This document shows, in pieces, positions 47,019 through 56,710 of a DNA stretch of 64,000 nucleotides; within the stretch, counting starts at the first letter, position 1, and every line of letters starts with the position of its first letter. The notes under the pieces are model-generated. The model was not told the DNA's origin, ran no database searches, and was given only the letters and a program-made list of their open reading frames with translations. A program made the position numbers and the translations under genes. The stretch is from Meconema thalassinum (lineage: Eukaryota; Arthropoda; Insecta; Orthoptera; Tettigoniidae), in NCBI GenBank assembly GCA_946902985.2, contig OX336389.2, positions 1,289,466,792-1,289,530,791 of the forward strand, in the 5' to 3' direction.

Positions 47019-48217
47019 ATGTTTAACATAACGGATAAAAGAGAGGTTGACAACAGAGTTGTGCGACGAGAAGAAAGAGTTTACCAACCTTATTCAGCTA
47101 ATAAATTCGAAAATAATGATGAAATTCGAATACCAATTCAAAATGAAGAAAATATAGTTTTATTATTAGAAGGTGTTTTTCACTTAGAAGGACAAATTAT
47201 TACTTCTAAAGTAAATCCGGCTGCTTCTACTACAGCACTTCCTGACCAAAATTTTGGGGCTAATCTTTTTAGCGAAATTCGCGTTACGTTAAATGGTAAA
47301 GAAATTGATCGTACACGCCATCTAGGTATAACAAGTTCTATAAAAACGTTTGCATCATATTCAAAAAACGAATATACAGCTTTACAAAATGCTGGTTATT
47401 TTCCCTCTTTAACAACACCAGCAAGTGAAGCAAATATTGTTGATAGTATCACAAAACGTTTCCATGTAATACGTCCTTTAAGCAACCTGTTAGGTTTTGC
47501 AGAGGATTATAGAAAGCCGATTTTAAACTGCAAGCATGAGCTAATACTTCTCAGATCGTCGAGTGACGCACGTGCGTTGCAATTTGCAATCGAAAATGAT
47601 CTTTCTAAGGTCACGTTATTTAAAGTTTATCTAAAAATTCCCGTTTTATTATTATCGGACGAAGAACAAATTAAAAGATTAAAACTAATGCAGAAAAATA
47701 TTCCAATTCAGGTTGGTTTTCGATCATGGGATGTTCATGTCTTGCCATCTCTTCCTAGAACAACTAAATATAGTTGGACTGTAATGACAACTTCCGAAAC
47801 TCAAAAACCACGTCAATTTTTATTAGGTTTTCAAACTAAAAGAAATGTACTAAATACGTGCTCTTCCTATTTTGACCATTGAATCATTAAATCTATAAGA
47901 GTTTTTTAAATTCAATTTTTTATCCCTATGAAATGCCAACTTCTGAAATTGCTATAAATGACTACAGCGAATTGTATGACATGTTTGTTAAATTTCGTAA
48001 TGTATATTATCAGATCGATGATTTTCGTTCAGAGACTCTAGTTTCACGAGATGAATTTAAGTCTCATTGTCCGATTATTGTAATTAATTGCCTTGAGCAA
48101 GTGGAGGCAGTGAAGACATCTTCAGTTGATGTGCGAATTGAAATCGAGACAAGTGAGAATATACCTGAAGATACAACTCTTTATTGTGTTCTTTTTCATG
48201 ATCGTCAAATATCTTAG
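47019..48217 (+). pseudogene. Hexon-like major capsid protein (double jelly roll), two breaks
   Basis: Main shell protein. The first frame (47019-47882) contains FGANLFSEIRVTLNGKEI, the FAEDYRKPILNCKHELIL region and GFRSWDVHVLPSLPRTTKYSW; the second (47933-48217) contains SELYDMFVKFRNVYY and ends ...LYCVLFHDRQIS. These match the Polinton major capsid family by pattern and order. TGA at 47880-47882 truncates it, and a one-base slip in the T-run near 47900-47905 is also needed to reach the second part. The total of ~400 residues is normal or slightly short for the family. Confidence 0.88.
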
Positions 48218-48308
48218 AGACCATTAACTAATTAAGTAATTATCTAAACCAAAATTTGCTAAGTTATAAGCAAGCAAGTAAAGAAGTATTCTCACTTTAG
48301 TTGCAATC

Positions 48309-48992
48309 ATGGAATTGACAACAACAAACTCTCCTTCTACTGATGCTGACACGTGGATTAAGAAGCAGCCAATAGTTGCAGACATTCGCAAGCTACCAAA
48401 CGGCAGTTTGGAACTTGCTTACTGTATGTTAAATAACAGCAATATACCTTCATTCAGTCCTGTGTTAACATGGGTCGCAGCGTATTGTGAAAAATCTCTT
48501 TCTTCTTTTTTTGACTCTATTAAAAATAAATATGAATATTTAGTTGTGTATAATTTGCCACAAGAATTTTCTTTGTTTGCACTAAAAACACTTTTCCCTG
48601 GGTCATTAATCGATCTTAATACGATTGATGGAATGTCAGATCTAATGTTGAAGCATAGCCAACGTTTACCTACAGATTGTCCAAAACATTTACCATCTCT
48701 TGCAATGGGAAGCAATAGTTGTGCTAAATTTAATGTCAATGCTGTTCAACATTGGTTAAATTCTTCTGATGGCATCATGAAAATCGTGTGTTCGATAATA
48801 AACAAGTTTCGAAACAATGGACTTCAAGGTTTTAATAAGTTTGATTGGAACTACTTTCCTATAAACATACTGACTACATATGAGCCACAACGAATTCGTC
48901 TGGAGTGGGAACATCTACCAGATCATCTAAAAAGAAAATTTCAACTGTTTCATCTTCGCTGCAAATGTGATAACTGTAATCGCTATCTATAA
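48309..48992 (+). CDS. Unknown Polinton accessory protein (227 aa)
   Basis: Not recognised with confidence. The pattern YEYLVVYNLPQEFSLFALKTLFPGSLIDL, then CPKHLP, CAKFNVNAVQHWL and a C-terminal CKCDNC, faintly recalls insect mobile-element proteins with an RNase H-like exonuclease fold, but I cannot place all catalytic acids. The frame is intact and follows the major capsid gene by 92 bp in the same orientation. Alternative: a host-interaction protein. Confidence 0.5.
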   Translation: MELTTTNSPSTDADTWIKKQPIVADIRKLPNGSLELAYCMLNNSNIPSFSPVLTWVAAYCEKSLSSFFDSIKNKYEYLVVYNLPQEFSLFALKTLFPGSLIDLNTIDGMSDLMLKHSQRLPTDCPKHLPSLAMGSNSCAKFNVNAVQHWLNSSDGIMKIVCSIINKFRNNGLQGFNKFDWNYFPINILTTYEPQRIRLEWEHLPDHLKRKFQLFHLRCKCDNCNRYL

Positions 48993-49307
48993 AAGGTAAT
49001 TCATTAAATCTACTAGTGTTGTTGACACCTATACATATTTTGTTTTTGTTTGCTTTTTTAACACAGTGTATATTTTTTGTCTACAGAAAATAAACATCTG
49101 GACAACTAAAAGAACAAGATCATCTCAACACACACTCATCAGGACAACTAAAAGAATGAGACTACTTCACCACTCATACAAGAGAAATGAAATTGTATTA
49201 ATTGTAATTCTAAATGAATAAAGAAGAAAAGGTCTTTGTACCACTTCATATTAAAGTTTCTTTAATGATCAAACATCTCCTCACTCCACATGTATATAAA
49301 ATAATAT
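48993..49307. other. Spacer between accessory genes
   Basis: No gene seen. It contains a duplicated ~50-bp piece (ACATCTGGACAACTAAAAGA near 49093 and ATCAGGACAACTAAAAGA near 49138, each followed by a CACTCAT- or CACACTCAT-like block). Confidence 0.55.
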
Positions 49308-49394
49308 TGTCAGGTGAGGGATTCGAACCCTCGCTTTCAATTTCTGAAAATTAGAACTTAAGTCTAACGCCTTAGACCGCTCGGCCAACCCAAC
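49308..49394 (-). tRNA. tRNA-Leu (anticodon UAA)
   Basis: Read on the minus strand. The 5' acceptor strand GTTGGGT pairs with ACCTGAC (two G-U pairs). D-arm with A box TGGCCGAGCGG; anticodon stem TTAGA/TCTAA with loop CTTAAGT giving anticodon UAA; long variable arm as in Leu tRNAs; T-arm GAGGG TTCGAAT CCCTC with a perfect B box; discriminator A. A TTTT run follows about 10 bp downstream as a Pol III terminator. It lies inside the Polinton between two protein genes. No intron. Confidence 0.9.
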
Positions 49395-49497
49395 ACACAC
49401 AAATCTTGCATATTAGCCAGCGTGTTTTGTTGATTCATATCAGTTCACATTTAGCTTCGTGTGGGGAACATCTTTTTTTGTGAAGTAAAGCATCATC

Positions 49498-50286
49498 ATG
49501 CAGTATTTTAATTGTGTAAAGTATTCCAAGAAACAGTTAATGCAAATGATATTGAGTCCAAAAGGAATGAATTTAAAATCTGAAAGCGATCGGCTAAAAA
49601 CATTTAAGAACTGGTCTTCAGACAGTTTTACGAACACTGCATGGTTAGCAGCAGCAGGATTTTACTATTATGGATATAAGGATATGGTCAGGTGTGCTTT
49701 TTGTAATCTGCAACTTAGTTATTGGGAAGAAGATGATGATCCGTTTGAAGACCATAAGAAATGGTCTTTTTCTTGCCCTTACGTAAACAATATTTCTCCT
49801 AGCATAGAATTAAAATCTGATAATGAAAGACTTAAAACTTTTCAAAATTGGCCTCTTCCCTGTCCAAACGAATTTTGTTTAGCATCAGCAGGATTTTATT
49901 ATACCGGTCATGGTGATAGGGTGAAATGTATATTCTGTAAGATTGAAATTGAAAATTGGAGAGAATATGATATTCCTTTAAATGATCATAAAAAATGGGC
50001 ACCATATTGTCCATATTTAAGAGGGTTTTACGTTGGCAACGTTGATTTAAATCCGAAGTTATTGAATGAGCTAAATAAAATTGAGTCTAAAGAAGGCATA
50101 CAACGAAACATTAACGACCTTAAAAGTTTAATTTTTTCAATTTGTAAAATAGAGAAACAACAACTTGACTTTGAAAACAAACGTCTCGCAGGCTTAGCCT
50201 TACCATCATCTGCAAATGATGCAGTAAACCTTATTGCAATGCAGCAACATACATCAAATATAAAAAATATCTGGAAAACCGAATAA
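49498..50286 (+). CDS. Two-BIR-domain protein (IAP-like), probably fused to the fibre that follows
   Basis: BIR1 (residues ~31-96) has zinc ligands C66, C69, H86, C93; BIR2 (~110-173) has C144, C147, H164, C171. Both fit C-x2-C-x16-H-x6-C exactly. BIR proteins bind caspases or other apoptosis factors, so an anti-apoptotic role is possible. There is no RING domain. Instead residues ~222-255 begin the repeat type of the downstream fibre (LDFENKRLAGLALPSSANDA). The stop at 50284-50286 arises after an A-run (50268-50273); one base of slip there leads into the frame of the next gene. In several other IAPs BIRs end in RING; this architecture is different. Confidence 0.88.
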   Translation: MQYFNCVKYSKKQLMQMILSPKGMNLKSESDRLKTFKNWSSDSFTNTAWLAAAGFYYYGYKDMVRCAFCNLQLSYWEEDDDPFEDHKKWSFSCPYVNNISPSIELKSDNERLKTFQNWPLPCPNEFCLASAGFYYTGHGDRVKCIFCKIEIENWREYDIPLNDHKKWAPYCPYLRGFYVGNVDLNPKLLNELNKIESKEGIQRNINDLKSLIFSICKIEKQQLDFENKRLAGLALPSSANDAVNLIAMQQHTSNIKNIWKTE

Positions 50287-51467
50287 CCGAAGTGTTACAA
50301 CGAGTAGAATTCATTCATGGTTTAGTGAGTGAATTTTCAGAAGATCACTTTCCGTTTGATGATGATAGTCTCGACTTGGGTAACAAAAGAATAAGAAATG
50401 TTAAAGATCCAATTCAAAATCAAGATGCGATATCGTATTCTTTTCTTGAAACTCATGTAACAAAAGAACTCGATGTTATTTAAAAATCTCTTTTGAATAT
50501 AAACAAAGATGATGAAACTGTAGATATGTTAAATAGAAGTATAACTAACATATCTCAACCAATCGATTCGTTAGATGCAATAAACAAATATTATTTAGAA
50601 AACTTTGCTGCTTCTCGAAAAGATCTAGAAGACTTAATCACTAAATTTAGTAAACAAAACTTCTTAAACGTAGACGATGATGGGACTTTAAATATGATGA
50701 GTAGACGAATTACTCACGTAAACAATCCCATATACGATAACGATGTTGCAAATAAGACGTTTGTTGAACAATATGCCGCTTCACGAGATGAATTTGAAAA
50801 AATGAAACAGACTGTAAACAATCTACAACATCAAAAACAAACAAATGTTGAGTTTCCTGTTAACGACCAAGATGTGACAAATAAACGGTTTGTAGAACAC
50901 TATGCTGCTTCACGAACTGAAGTTAATGAACTAAAAGAAATTTTAAACAATTTACAAACTCTTATTGAGGGTGTTGCTAACAATCTAAATATTGTTAAAA
51001 AAGAAGAACTTGAAAGTTACGCTGCTGCATCCAAAGAGGAATATAACAAGTTAAAAACTGAACTAGAAAATATTGAACAATTGGTTAACAAAGAACCACT
51101 CGAAAGTTTTACCGCATCCAAAGAAGAATATGGTATATTACAAAATGATGTAAAGAAAAAGAACTTATCGAAATTTATTCTGAAATTCTCCGACACACCA
51201 TCAATCCATTCACCGGTATACACGCTTCATAATCATAATATACAATACCAACTTCCCTATAAAGGTATATTAAAACCAATTTTTGTTTCACCAAGATCTC
51301 CAATTGTGTATGCAATTTTAAAAATACGTCAAGAGATTGAACTGGATGGCAGTGACATTGTAGTTGAAGAACAAGATGAAATACAGTTTCGACTTAGAGA
51401 CCCTGAGAAACATGAAACCAATGATCTTCCTCTTCAAATTGATTTTGAATATACTATAAATAAGTAA
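50287..51467 (+). pseudogene. Tail-fibre-like repeat protein (one internal stop)
   Basis: One frame from before 50292 to 51467 with TAA at 50481-50483. Tandem units of ~35 residues follow the pattern LD-GNKRI-NVKDPI--QDA (50370 on), MLNRSITNISQPIDSLDA and MMSRRITHVNNPIYDNDV, then shorter units ending YAASRDE, YAASRTE, YAAASKEE and FTASKEE. Such repeats are typical of phage and virus fibre shafts. The last ~100 residues are non-repetitive (FILKFSDTPSIHSPVYTLHN... onward) and could be the knob or a trimerisation region. It probably forms the attachment fibre; this is inferred from repeat type and from location after the capsid genes. Confidence 0.75.
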
Positions 51468-51491
51468 AACAACTACAATTTTAGTTTAGTC

Positions 51492-52394
51492 ATGGAGAAG
51501 AGCTTGAAGATTAAAGCTGAAAGTCGAGTCAAGGATAAACTTTCTCGCCTAAAAAAAGATGTTAAGGACAAGTATCTTTCACTTCAAAATGATGTTAGAC
51601 GTCAAGAATTAGATATAGAGACTAAGTTTAAACCAGTAACAAATTCATTAAATCAGCTTGTAGCTATTGCTAATACAACGTCAACTAAAAAAAAGAAAAT
51701 CAAAAAAGAAAAAAATGATGATTCTGAATCAACTGCTACTTCAGACGAAGAAGATGGAGATAGCATCAAAATAATTACACTACTTAACCGCTACTTTGAT
51801 CCGTTCATTAAACAAAACGTGGATAGAACATTTGGTATAACGATAAGAAATGATAAACAATACTTGGGACGTGAACGAGTTTTCTTTGATAAAAAGTGGA
51901 TAAAAGTTGGTGGTGAAAAATTTCCTATAACAGAAGGTCTACTTGAATTGATTCAAAGGAAAGTACCAGATCACTCTCTAATCGATAGGTGTGATTTAAG
52001 TTCTTGTTTGAAATTATTAAATGTTTCAAACGTGCACAAAAGAAATTATGCAAGCAATGCAGCTCCGAGAGGAACACAATCTCATAAGTATAAAAATATA
52101 ATCGAACCCCTTCTTACTGAAGACATAGATAGAATTATAAAAACAACAGATGAGAATGAAGAAGCAAATACTACGATGCATACTGGATATGGCCAAAAGA
52201 AACACATCACACCACAAGCCATTTGGAAATTCGAAGGAGGAAACAATATTGAATTTGTCCATTGGAATGAACCAAACAAATTAGTATCAAGACTTAAAAA
52301 ATTAATTGCATCGAAAGCTGCATGTCACACAGGACTTGACAGCGAAATCTTTGCAATTGAAGAAGAACTAAGAAATGCAGGATATATTGAATAA
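51492..52394 (+). CDS. DUF8207-type Polinton protein (300 aa)
   Basis: Coiled-coil N-terminus (residues 1-60), a Lys-rich then acidic linker (~75-100), and a C-terminal region with the DUF8207-like pattern: TFGITIRNDKQYLGRERV, GGEKFPITEGLLELI, then KYKNIIEPLL and LVSRLKKLIASKAACHTGL, ending EEELRNAGYIE. Proteins of this type commonly accompany Polinton-like elements; the role is unknown. The frame is intact, which contrasts with its broken neighbours. It starts 24 bp after the fibre gene. Confidence 0.75.
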   Translation: MEKSLKIKAESRVKDKLSRLKKDVKDKYLSLQNDVRRQELDIETKFKPVTNSLNQLVAIANTTSTKKKKIKKEKNDDSESTATSDEEDGDSIKIITLLNRYFDPFIKQNVDRTFGITIRNDKQYLGRERVFFDKKWIKVGGEKFPITEGLLELIQRKVPDHSLIDRCDLSSCLKLLNVSNVHKRNYASNAAPRGTQSHKYKNIIEPLLTEDIDRIIKTTDENEEANTTMHTGYGQKKHITPQAIWKFEGGNNIEFVHWNEPNKLVSRLKKLIASKAACHTGLDSEIFAIEEELRNAGYIE

Positions 52395-52455
52395 AAATTC
52401 AAACATTTGTAAAACAATGCACAGTATGTTATAAATCTTTGTTTAGAAATTAACT

Positions 52456-53355
52456 ATGAACGAAATCAGACGAGAAATTACAAAATAACTTCATGCACCT
52501 CTTAGAAAAAAGTTTAAAAGACGACATGTTATTAGCAAAGGAATCGATGACCTCCATGAAGCTGATCTTGTGGACATGTCAAAACTTGCAAAATGGAATA
52601 ATGGATTTAAATATTTATTAACCATTATTGACGTTTACTCAAAATATGCATGGGCAATTCCTCTTAAAACCAAAAAAGGAAGTGAGATTGTAAAAAGTTT
52701 TTTTTTTTTTCTCAAAGTAAAAGATTGCCCAATTATTTTCACACTGATCGAGGAACGGAATTTTAAAACATGGTCTCAGAAACAAAATCTAAGGCATTAT
52801 TCCACTGGGAGCTCCATAAAAGCGAGTGTAGTAGAGAGATTTAATCGAACTCTTAAGGAATCGATGTGGAAAGAGTTCACAACACGTGGTTCATACCGAT
52901 GGGTAAATATTTTGCCTGAGTTATTAGTAAAGTATAATCACAAAATACATCGCAGCATTGGCATGAAACCTATTGATGTAAAAAGAAACAATCAACCCCG
53001 CTTGCCAACACAATATTATGAAACTTTAAGAAAACCAAATTATAAAATTGGTGACATTGTAAGAATATCAAAAATCAAGAAACATTTCAGCAATGAGTAC
53101 GAAGCTAATTGGACTACGGAATTATTTACAATTTATAAAGTTCAAAATACTAATCCACGAACATATCTTTTAAAAGATAATAAAAATTTGCCGATATTTG
53201 GGGCGTTTTATGAAGCAGAGTTACAACGAACCAAACATCCTAATATTTACTTAGTTGACAAAGTACTACGTAGAAAAGGAACCCAAGCCTTCGTATCTTG
53301 GCTAGGATTCGATTCAACTCACAACTCTTGGATTTCGAACAAAAACATATTCTAA
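52456..53355 (+). pseudogene. Retroviral-type (RVE) integrase with chromodomain, broken
   Basis: Would insert Polinton DNA, giving the 6-bp duplication. From Met 52456 a TAA appears at 52486-52488. The main frame carries the first catalytic Asp (GAT 52564-52566 in EADLVD), TIIDVYSKYAW, and the catalytic Glu (GAG 52834-52836 in ASVVERFNRTL). The second catalytic Asp (GAT 52746-52748, HTDRGTEF) is in a different frame: one slip lies in the T13 run at 52698-52710 and a second between 52750 and 52800 restores the frame. The C-terminus has the SH3-like KIGDIVRISK region and a chromodomain-like YLVDKVLRRKG...WLGF...NSWI. All three acidic residues exist, but not in one frame. Confidence 0.88.
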
Positions 53356-53733
53356 TTAAAACAATGTAAGTTTTTTTAATTCATCGCAAATATTATTATT
53401 ATTATTATTATTATTAATAATATTATTATTATTAATGTGTCTCTATATATTTTCAGCTCACGAAAACCAACACACTCAAGAAAGAAAAGAATGATTGTAC
53501 TTACCTTCCACACAAGATCACCAGCATATTCAACTCTGCAGACAGCATCTTCAATTCTCAGCATCTTGGCGAAAAAAAAGAACTATTTACCACTTTAAGA
53601 ACGAAGATCATACCATTTTGTTTTCACTATTTCGTATTATATAATTAATGTAAACCACAATGATTAAAATAAATATATTTTAAAAAATATATACATCTGT
53701 CATTTTAAATAAAAAACACTGACCCCTGTCCAT
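53356..53733. other. Spacer with ATT microsatellite
   Basis: An ATT/TTA run lies at about 53391-53436. No gene supported; the short minus-strand frame here is built on the repeat. Confidence 0.6.
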
Positions 53734-53750
53734 TTAATTAATGATTTGAC

Positions 53751-53794
<44 letters not shown>

Positions 53795-54313
53795 ACTTCT
53801 TCTTCTTCTTCTGCTTCTTCTTCTTCTTCTTCTCCAACACACTCCTCATCCTCTTCTTCACGTTCTTCTGCTAGAGGAGGCGGAGGAGTCATTAAATCCC
53901 CCAACCATCAGTCCATGAAGAGGACTCATACTAATAGTTTCCTCACCCCTCACTCTGAATGCTCGAGGTCTATTAATCAAAACATTAATAATCTCAATAT
54001 TTAGTCCATTTAATATTAAATCAGCACTATATCGTCGGTCTGACACTATTTCCTTCACTTCAAACTCGAAAATTTCTCTTTCTTGATCACTTAAATTGTT
54101 TATGATTATTCCTTCTTCTACTTTTACAGCCGAAATAAGATAATTTAAGTTCAGCGCCCTCGCTCGCTCTGCTATTAATTTCACTTCTCCTATGCGGCAC
54201 AACTTCTCGATAACACATTCAATTACATTCATGATGAGAGCAACTCCAGAGTAGTGCGTCAGGCCTCGGCAGCCGGCACAGTTCATATCCTCGCCGCTAG
54301 ATAGGGGCTTCAT
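53734..54313 (-). CDS. Antisense protein with acidic Glu/Asp tail (unknown)
   Basis: The only Polinton protein gene on the minus strand. From Met at 54313 the frame runs 151 codons to 53858. A one-base shift in the G-run near 53900 leads into a Pro-rich then Glu-rich and Asp-rich tail encoded by GAA and GAT repeats (53750-53850), ending TAA at 53734-53736. The body has no motif I recognise (for example NNLSDQEREIFEFEV). A long acidic tail is typical of DNA mimics, histone-binding or regulatory proteins; function is not inferred further. The TCT/ATC repeats on the plus strand here are this tail. Confidence 0.5.
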
Positions 54314-55150
54314 TCATTCCATTCCTGACCCGGTCGGAGACTGGAAGCAGGCTGTGGATTTTCATTCATGAGAGCAACTATGGCTCCCAAACCATATCTG
54401 CTCATATATACTATGAAGTTAAATAAACAAAAAGCTCATTAAACATATCACATGAATGAGGCTCTGTGAACGGACATCCAAACGTGTTCTCTCATTAAAA
54501 TAATTTCAGAGTTCAATAATGATGGTTAAGAATTTAAAGCAAACAAGCCAATATTCATTTCATGCAGTCAATGATCGGTCTATACAGAATGAGACCACAG
54601 AGCATGCAAGCACACAAAAAATGTTAACTAACAGCTGCACATCCTATATGGAGTAGCAAGCCGGACCCCCCACGTTCAGCACGCTCTCGCTAGCCAAAGA
54701 ACGATAACAGCCGCGCGCGGGGCAAAGGTTATCCGCTTCAAGCGGTCAAGGGTCAATCTCTTCTTGCTACTAACACAAGCAGAGCACTAAGCAAACGCGT
54801 GTGGATAACCAAATGGGTGTCCATGAACCCCGCACCCGTACAGTCTCATTCAAATGTTAGTACACCTAAAACATTTCCGCTAACAAAGACCCCATTTTAA
54901 CAATTTTTTTCATTTTTGTCCTATTCACCTGAGAGTTGGTTTACTGGTAGAGGAGATAGAGAGCTTTAGTTTATGTCAAACAAACCTTTTTATAGATTTC
55001 CTAATTTTGGAAATATAGCCTATTTTCAAAATTCAATTTATTTTGTCCTAGAGAGTTGAAATTTGGTGTGGGGGTAGAGCTGGTCAAGGCCATTCATTTA
55101 TGTCAAACGTTTTTGTCGCGAACACTGCAGACATATCACGTGATCGCTCG
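54314..55150. other. Right-end non-coding region of Polinton
   Basis: No gene seen. Two related ~66-bp blocks (54916-54982 and 55043-55109) each start TTGTCCTA, contain GAGAGTTG, and end TTATGTCAAAC, 127 bp apart, forming an imperfect tandem pair. The block 55117-55150 matches the left end at 25061-25094. Confidence 0.6.
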
Positions 55151-55212
55151 CATGATGATGCAATATGTCCTCGCGATTACGCAATATCCAAAGCATAGAA
55201 AAGTATTCTACT
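55151..55212 (-). repeat. Right terminal inverted repeat core of Polinton
   Basis: Perfect reverse complement of 24821-24882, followed by the target duplication GTTACT at 55213-55218. Confidence 0.97.
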
Positions 55213-55218
55213 GTTACT

Positions 55219-55888
55219 CAACATGAACGACGGGCTGAAGGATGACAAGGACGAAATACAGGCGCTTTTTACCGCATTCCAAGATTGCACCGCCAACGAC
55301 TTGCTATCATACCCTTGCCTTAAACGTCTCAAAGAGTCGCTTCATGACACATTTTCTTCAATGAGCCAGAAATCTTGCACAGGAAAGCTGTGGGTAGAGT
55401 ACATCAAACAGCAAGCCTGGAAAATATTGAAGGATTCCGCATCTTCACGCGAGGAAATGAAGGTATTCGTCTCTACGGCTCCAGATAAAAAGGCCATAAT
55501 ATCAGCTGGAGAGAAGTTCGCCATTTGTCTCTACGATAGTGCCAAATTGGAGTGCAAAAGCCTCGACGAACTTCGGGTAGTGAAATACAGCCCAAAAATT
55601 GCCAAACAACCGGTCACAGCATCATTTCAGCTGGCTTCACAACATTCACTGCGGGTATATTTGCAAGTTCAGGAATGGTTAGGATTTTCTTTAGACCTTA
55701 CCCAATGGGGATGGAAAATCCAACACTCAGCTTTAGTACCAGTGACAATTCATCTTCCAGCTGCTCCAGATCATCTCCTCAATTTGGTGTCCTGCAACTG
55801 CAAGATCTCTTATGGCAGCCGGTGTGAGTGTGTACGTTCCGGTTTAGAATGCTCCTTAATGTGTGGACACTGCAGTGGAAAAGCGTGA
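55219..55888 (+). pseudogene. C-terminal part of outer element gene, Cys-rich tail
   Basis: This continues the gene interrupted at 24814: the frame is open across the insertion point, with Met at 55223. Visible features are a GKLWVEY segment, SAGEKFAICLY, SLDELR, SLRVYLQVQEWLGF and EWGWK-like (QWGWKI) segments. A Cys cluster ends the frame (C-x-C-x6-C-x-C-x5-C-x3-C-x2-C; near 55794-55880). Relative to family members I remember, several hundred residues between the GKLWVEY and SAGEKF regions appear to be missing, so the outer element was probably an internally deleted copy. Function unknown. Confidence 0.7.
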
Positions 55889-56234
55889 GGCAACGTCACA
55901 TTTGATGGCTCAGACGATGAGGAGGACGATTGAGTCCGATGTAAGCTTTGTTTTGCAAGTGTTCTTTGTCTATAGAAAGCTTTTTAAGCTTTGTTTTGTT
56001 ATTATTTGCATTATGCATATTATGAATGTACGTTTAACTGCTAACTTCATTAAACTCGTTTTGTTCTATGCAAACTGTTTCTGCTAGTTTACCTGGATTC
56101 AAAGGAATACCATCCTAAAAGCTCTTGATCAAAGATACAAAATGGTGTCAGCAAAGGTGAATAGATGGAGCCCACCAGCGTAAATGGGCGTTCGTTCGGA
56201 AAGCGCCTGCCACACTTGCACTTTTATATTTGTA

Positions 56235-56710
56235 ACTGTATCTCTGCTGCTGTTTGTCGGATGAACATGGGCAATGTATCGTTTTAAAGCTACAAGTGTG
56301 CTTTACAACTTTTACTTCGGATCTTTAGTCGCTATCAGCAGCTGTTGACACGATAAGTCCCGGCTAATGACAAATTAGCAAAATTTTCGTGAGAAAAGTT
56401 GAGCTAAAAATGTTTGATTACTCATCTGTTTAAAAGTATGGCAATAATTACGACCAATAAGAGCATTATATTTAACTCAGTCCTTCTCTTATTACTATCA
56501 AAGCTCATTAGAACTGATTTTGGATCAATATTTTGAACGCAGGAAGCAAAAATGCTGTTTTTGGCACTTAGGCCCCATTTAAACCTTTTTGAACTCTCCA
56601 GAAACTATGAAGCGGACAACGCAGAGATGGGGACTTTTCAGGATTTGTTACTAGAGTACTAGGGAACATCTATGCCAAATTTCAGCTTTACATTTTTTTA
56701 GGTTAAAACT
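56235..56710 (-). repeat. Right terminal inverted repeat of outer element
   Basis: Reverse complement of the left repeat at 23265-23745 with many small differences; the terminal block reads CATTTTTTTAGGTTAAAAC here. It has clearly diverged more than the Polinton ends. Confidence 0.85.

Larger units (their letters stand above)
24821..55212 (+). mobile_element. Maverick/Polinton (adintovirus-like) element, 30.4 kb including a nested LTR element
   Basis: The ends AGTAGAATAC...GTATTCTACT are perfect inverted repeats over 62 bp and are flanked by the 6-bp direct repeat GTTACT (24815-24820, 55213-55218). A 6-bp duplication and AG...CT ends are standard for Polintons. Without the nested LTR element and its duplication it is about 16.2 kb, a normal size. 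Gene order: two small proteins, family B DNA polymerase, PLA2 minor protein, protease, penton-like protein, basic protein, major capsid protein, unknown protein, BIR/fibre protein, DUF8207-type protein, integrase, and an antisense acidic protein. No FtsK/HerA packaging ATPase was found. Most genes have at least one break, so this copy is unlikely to be active. Confidence 0.97.
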
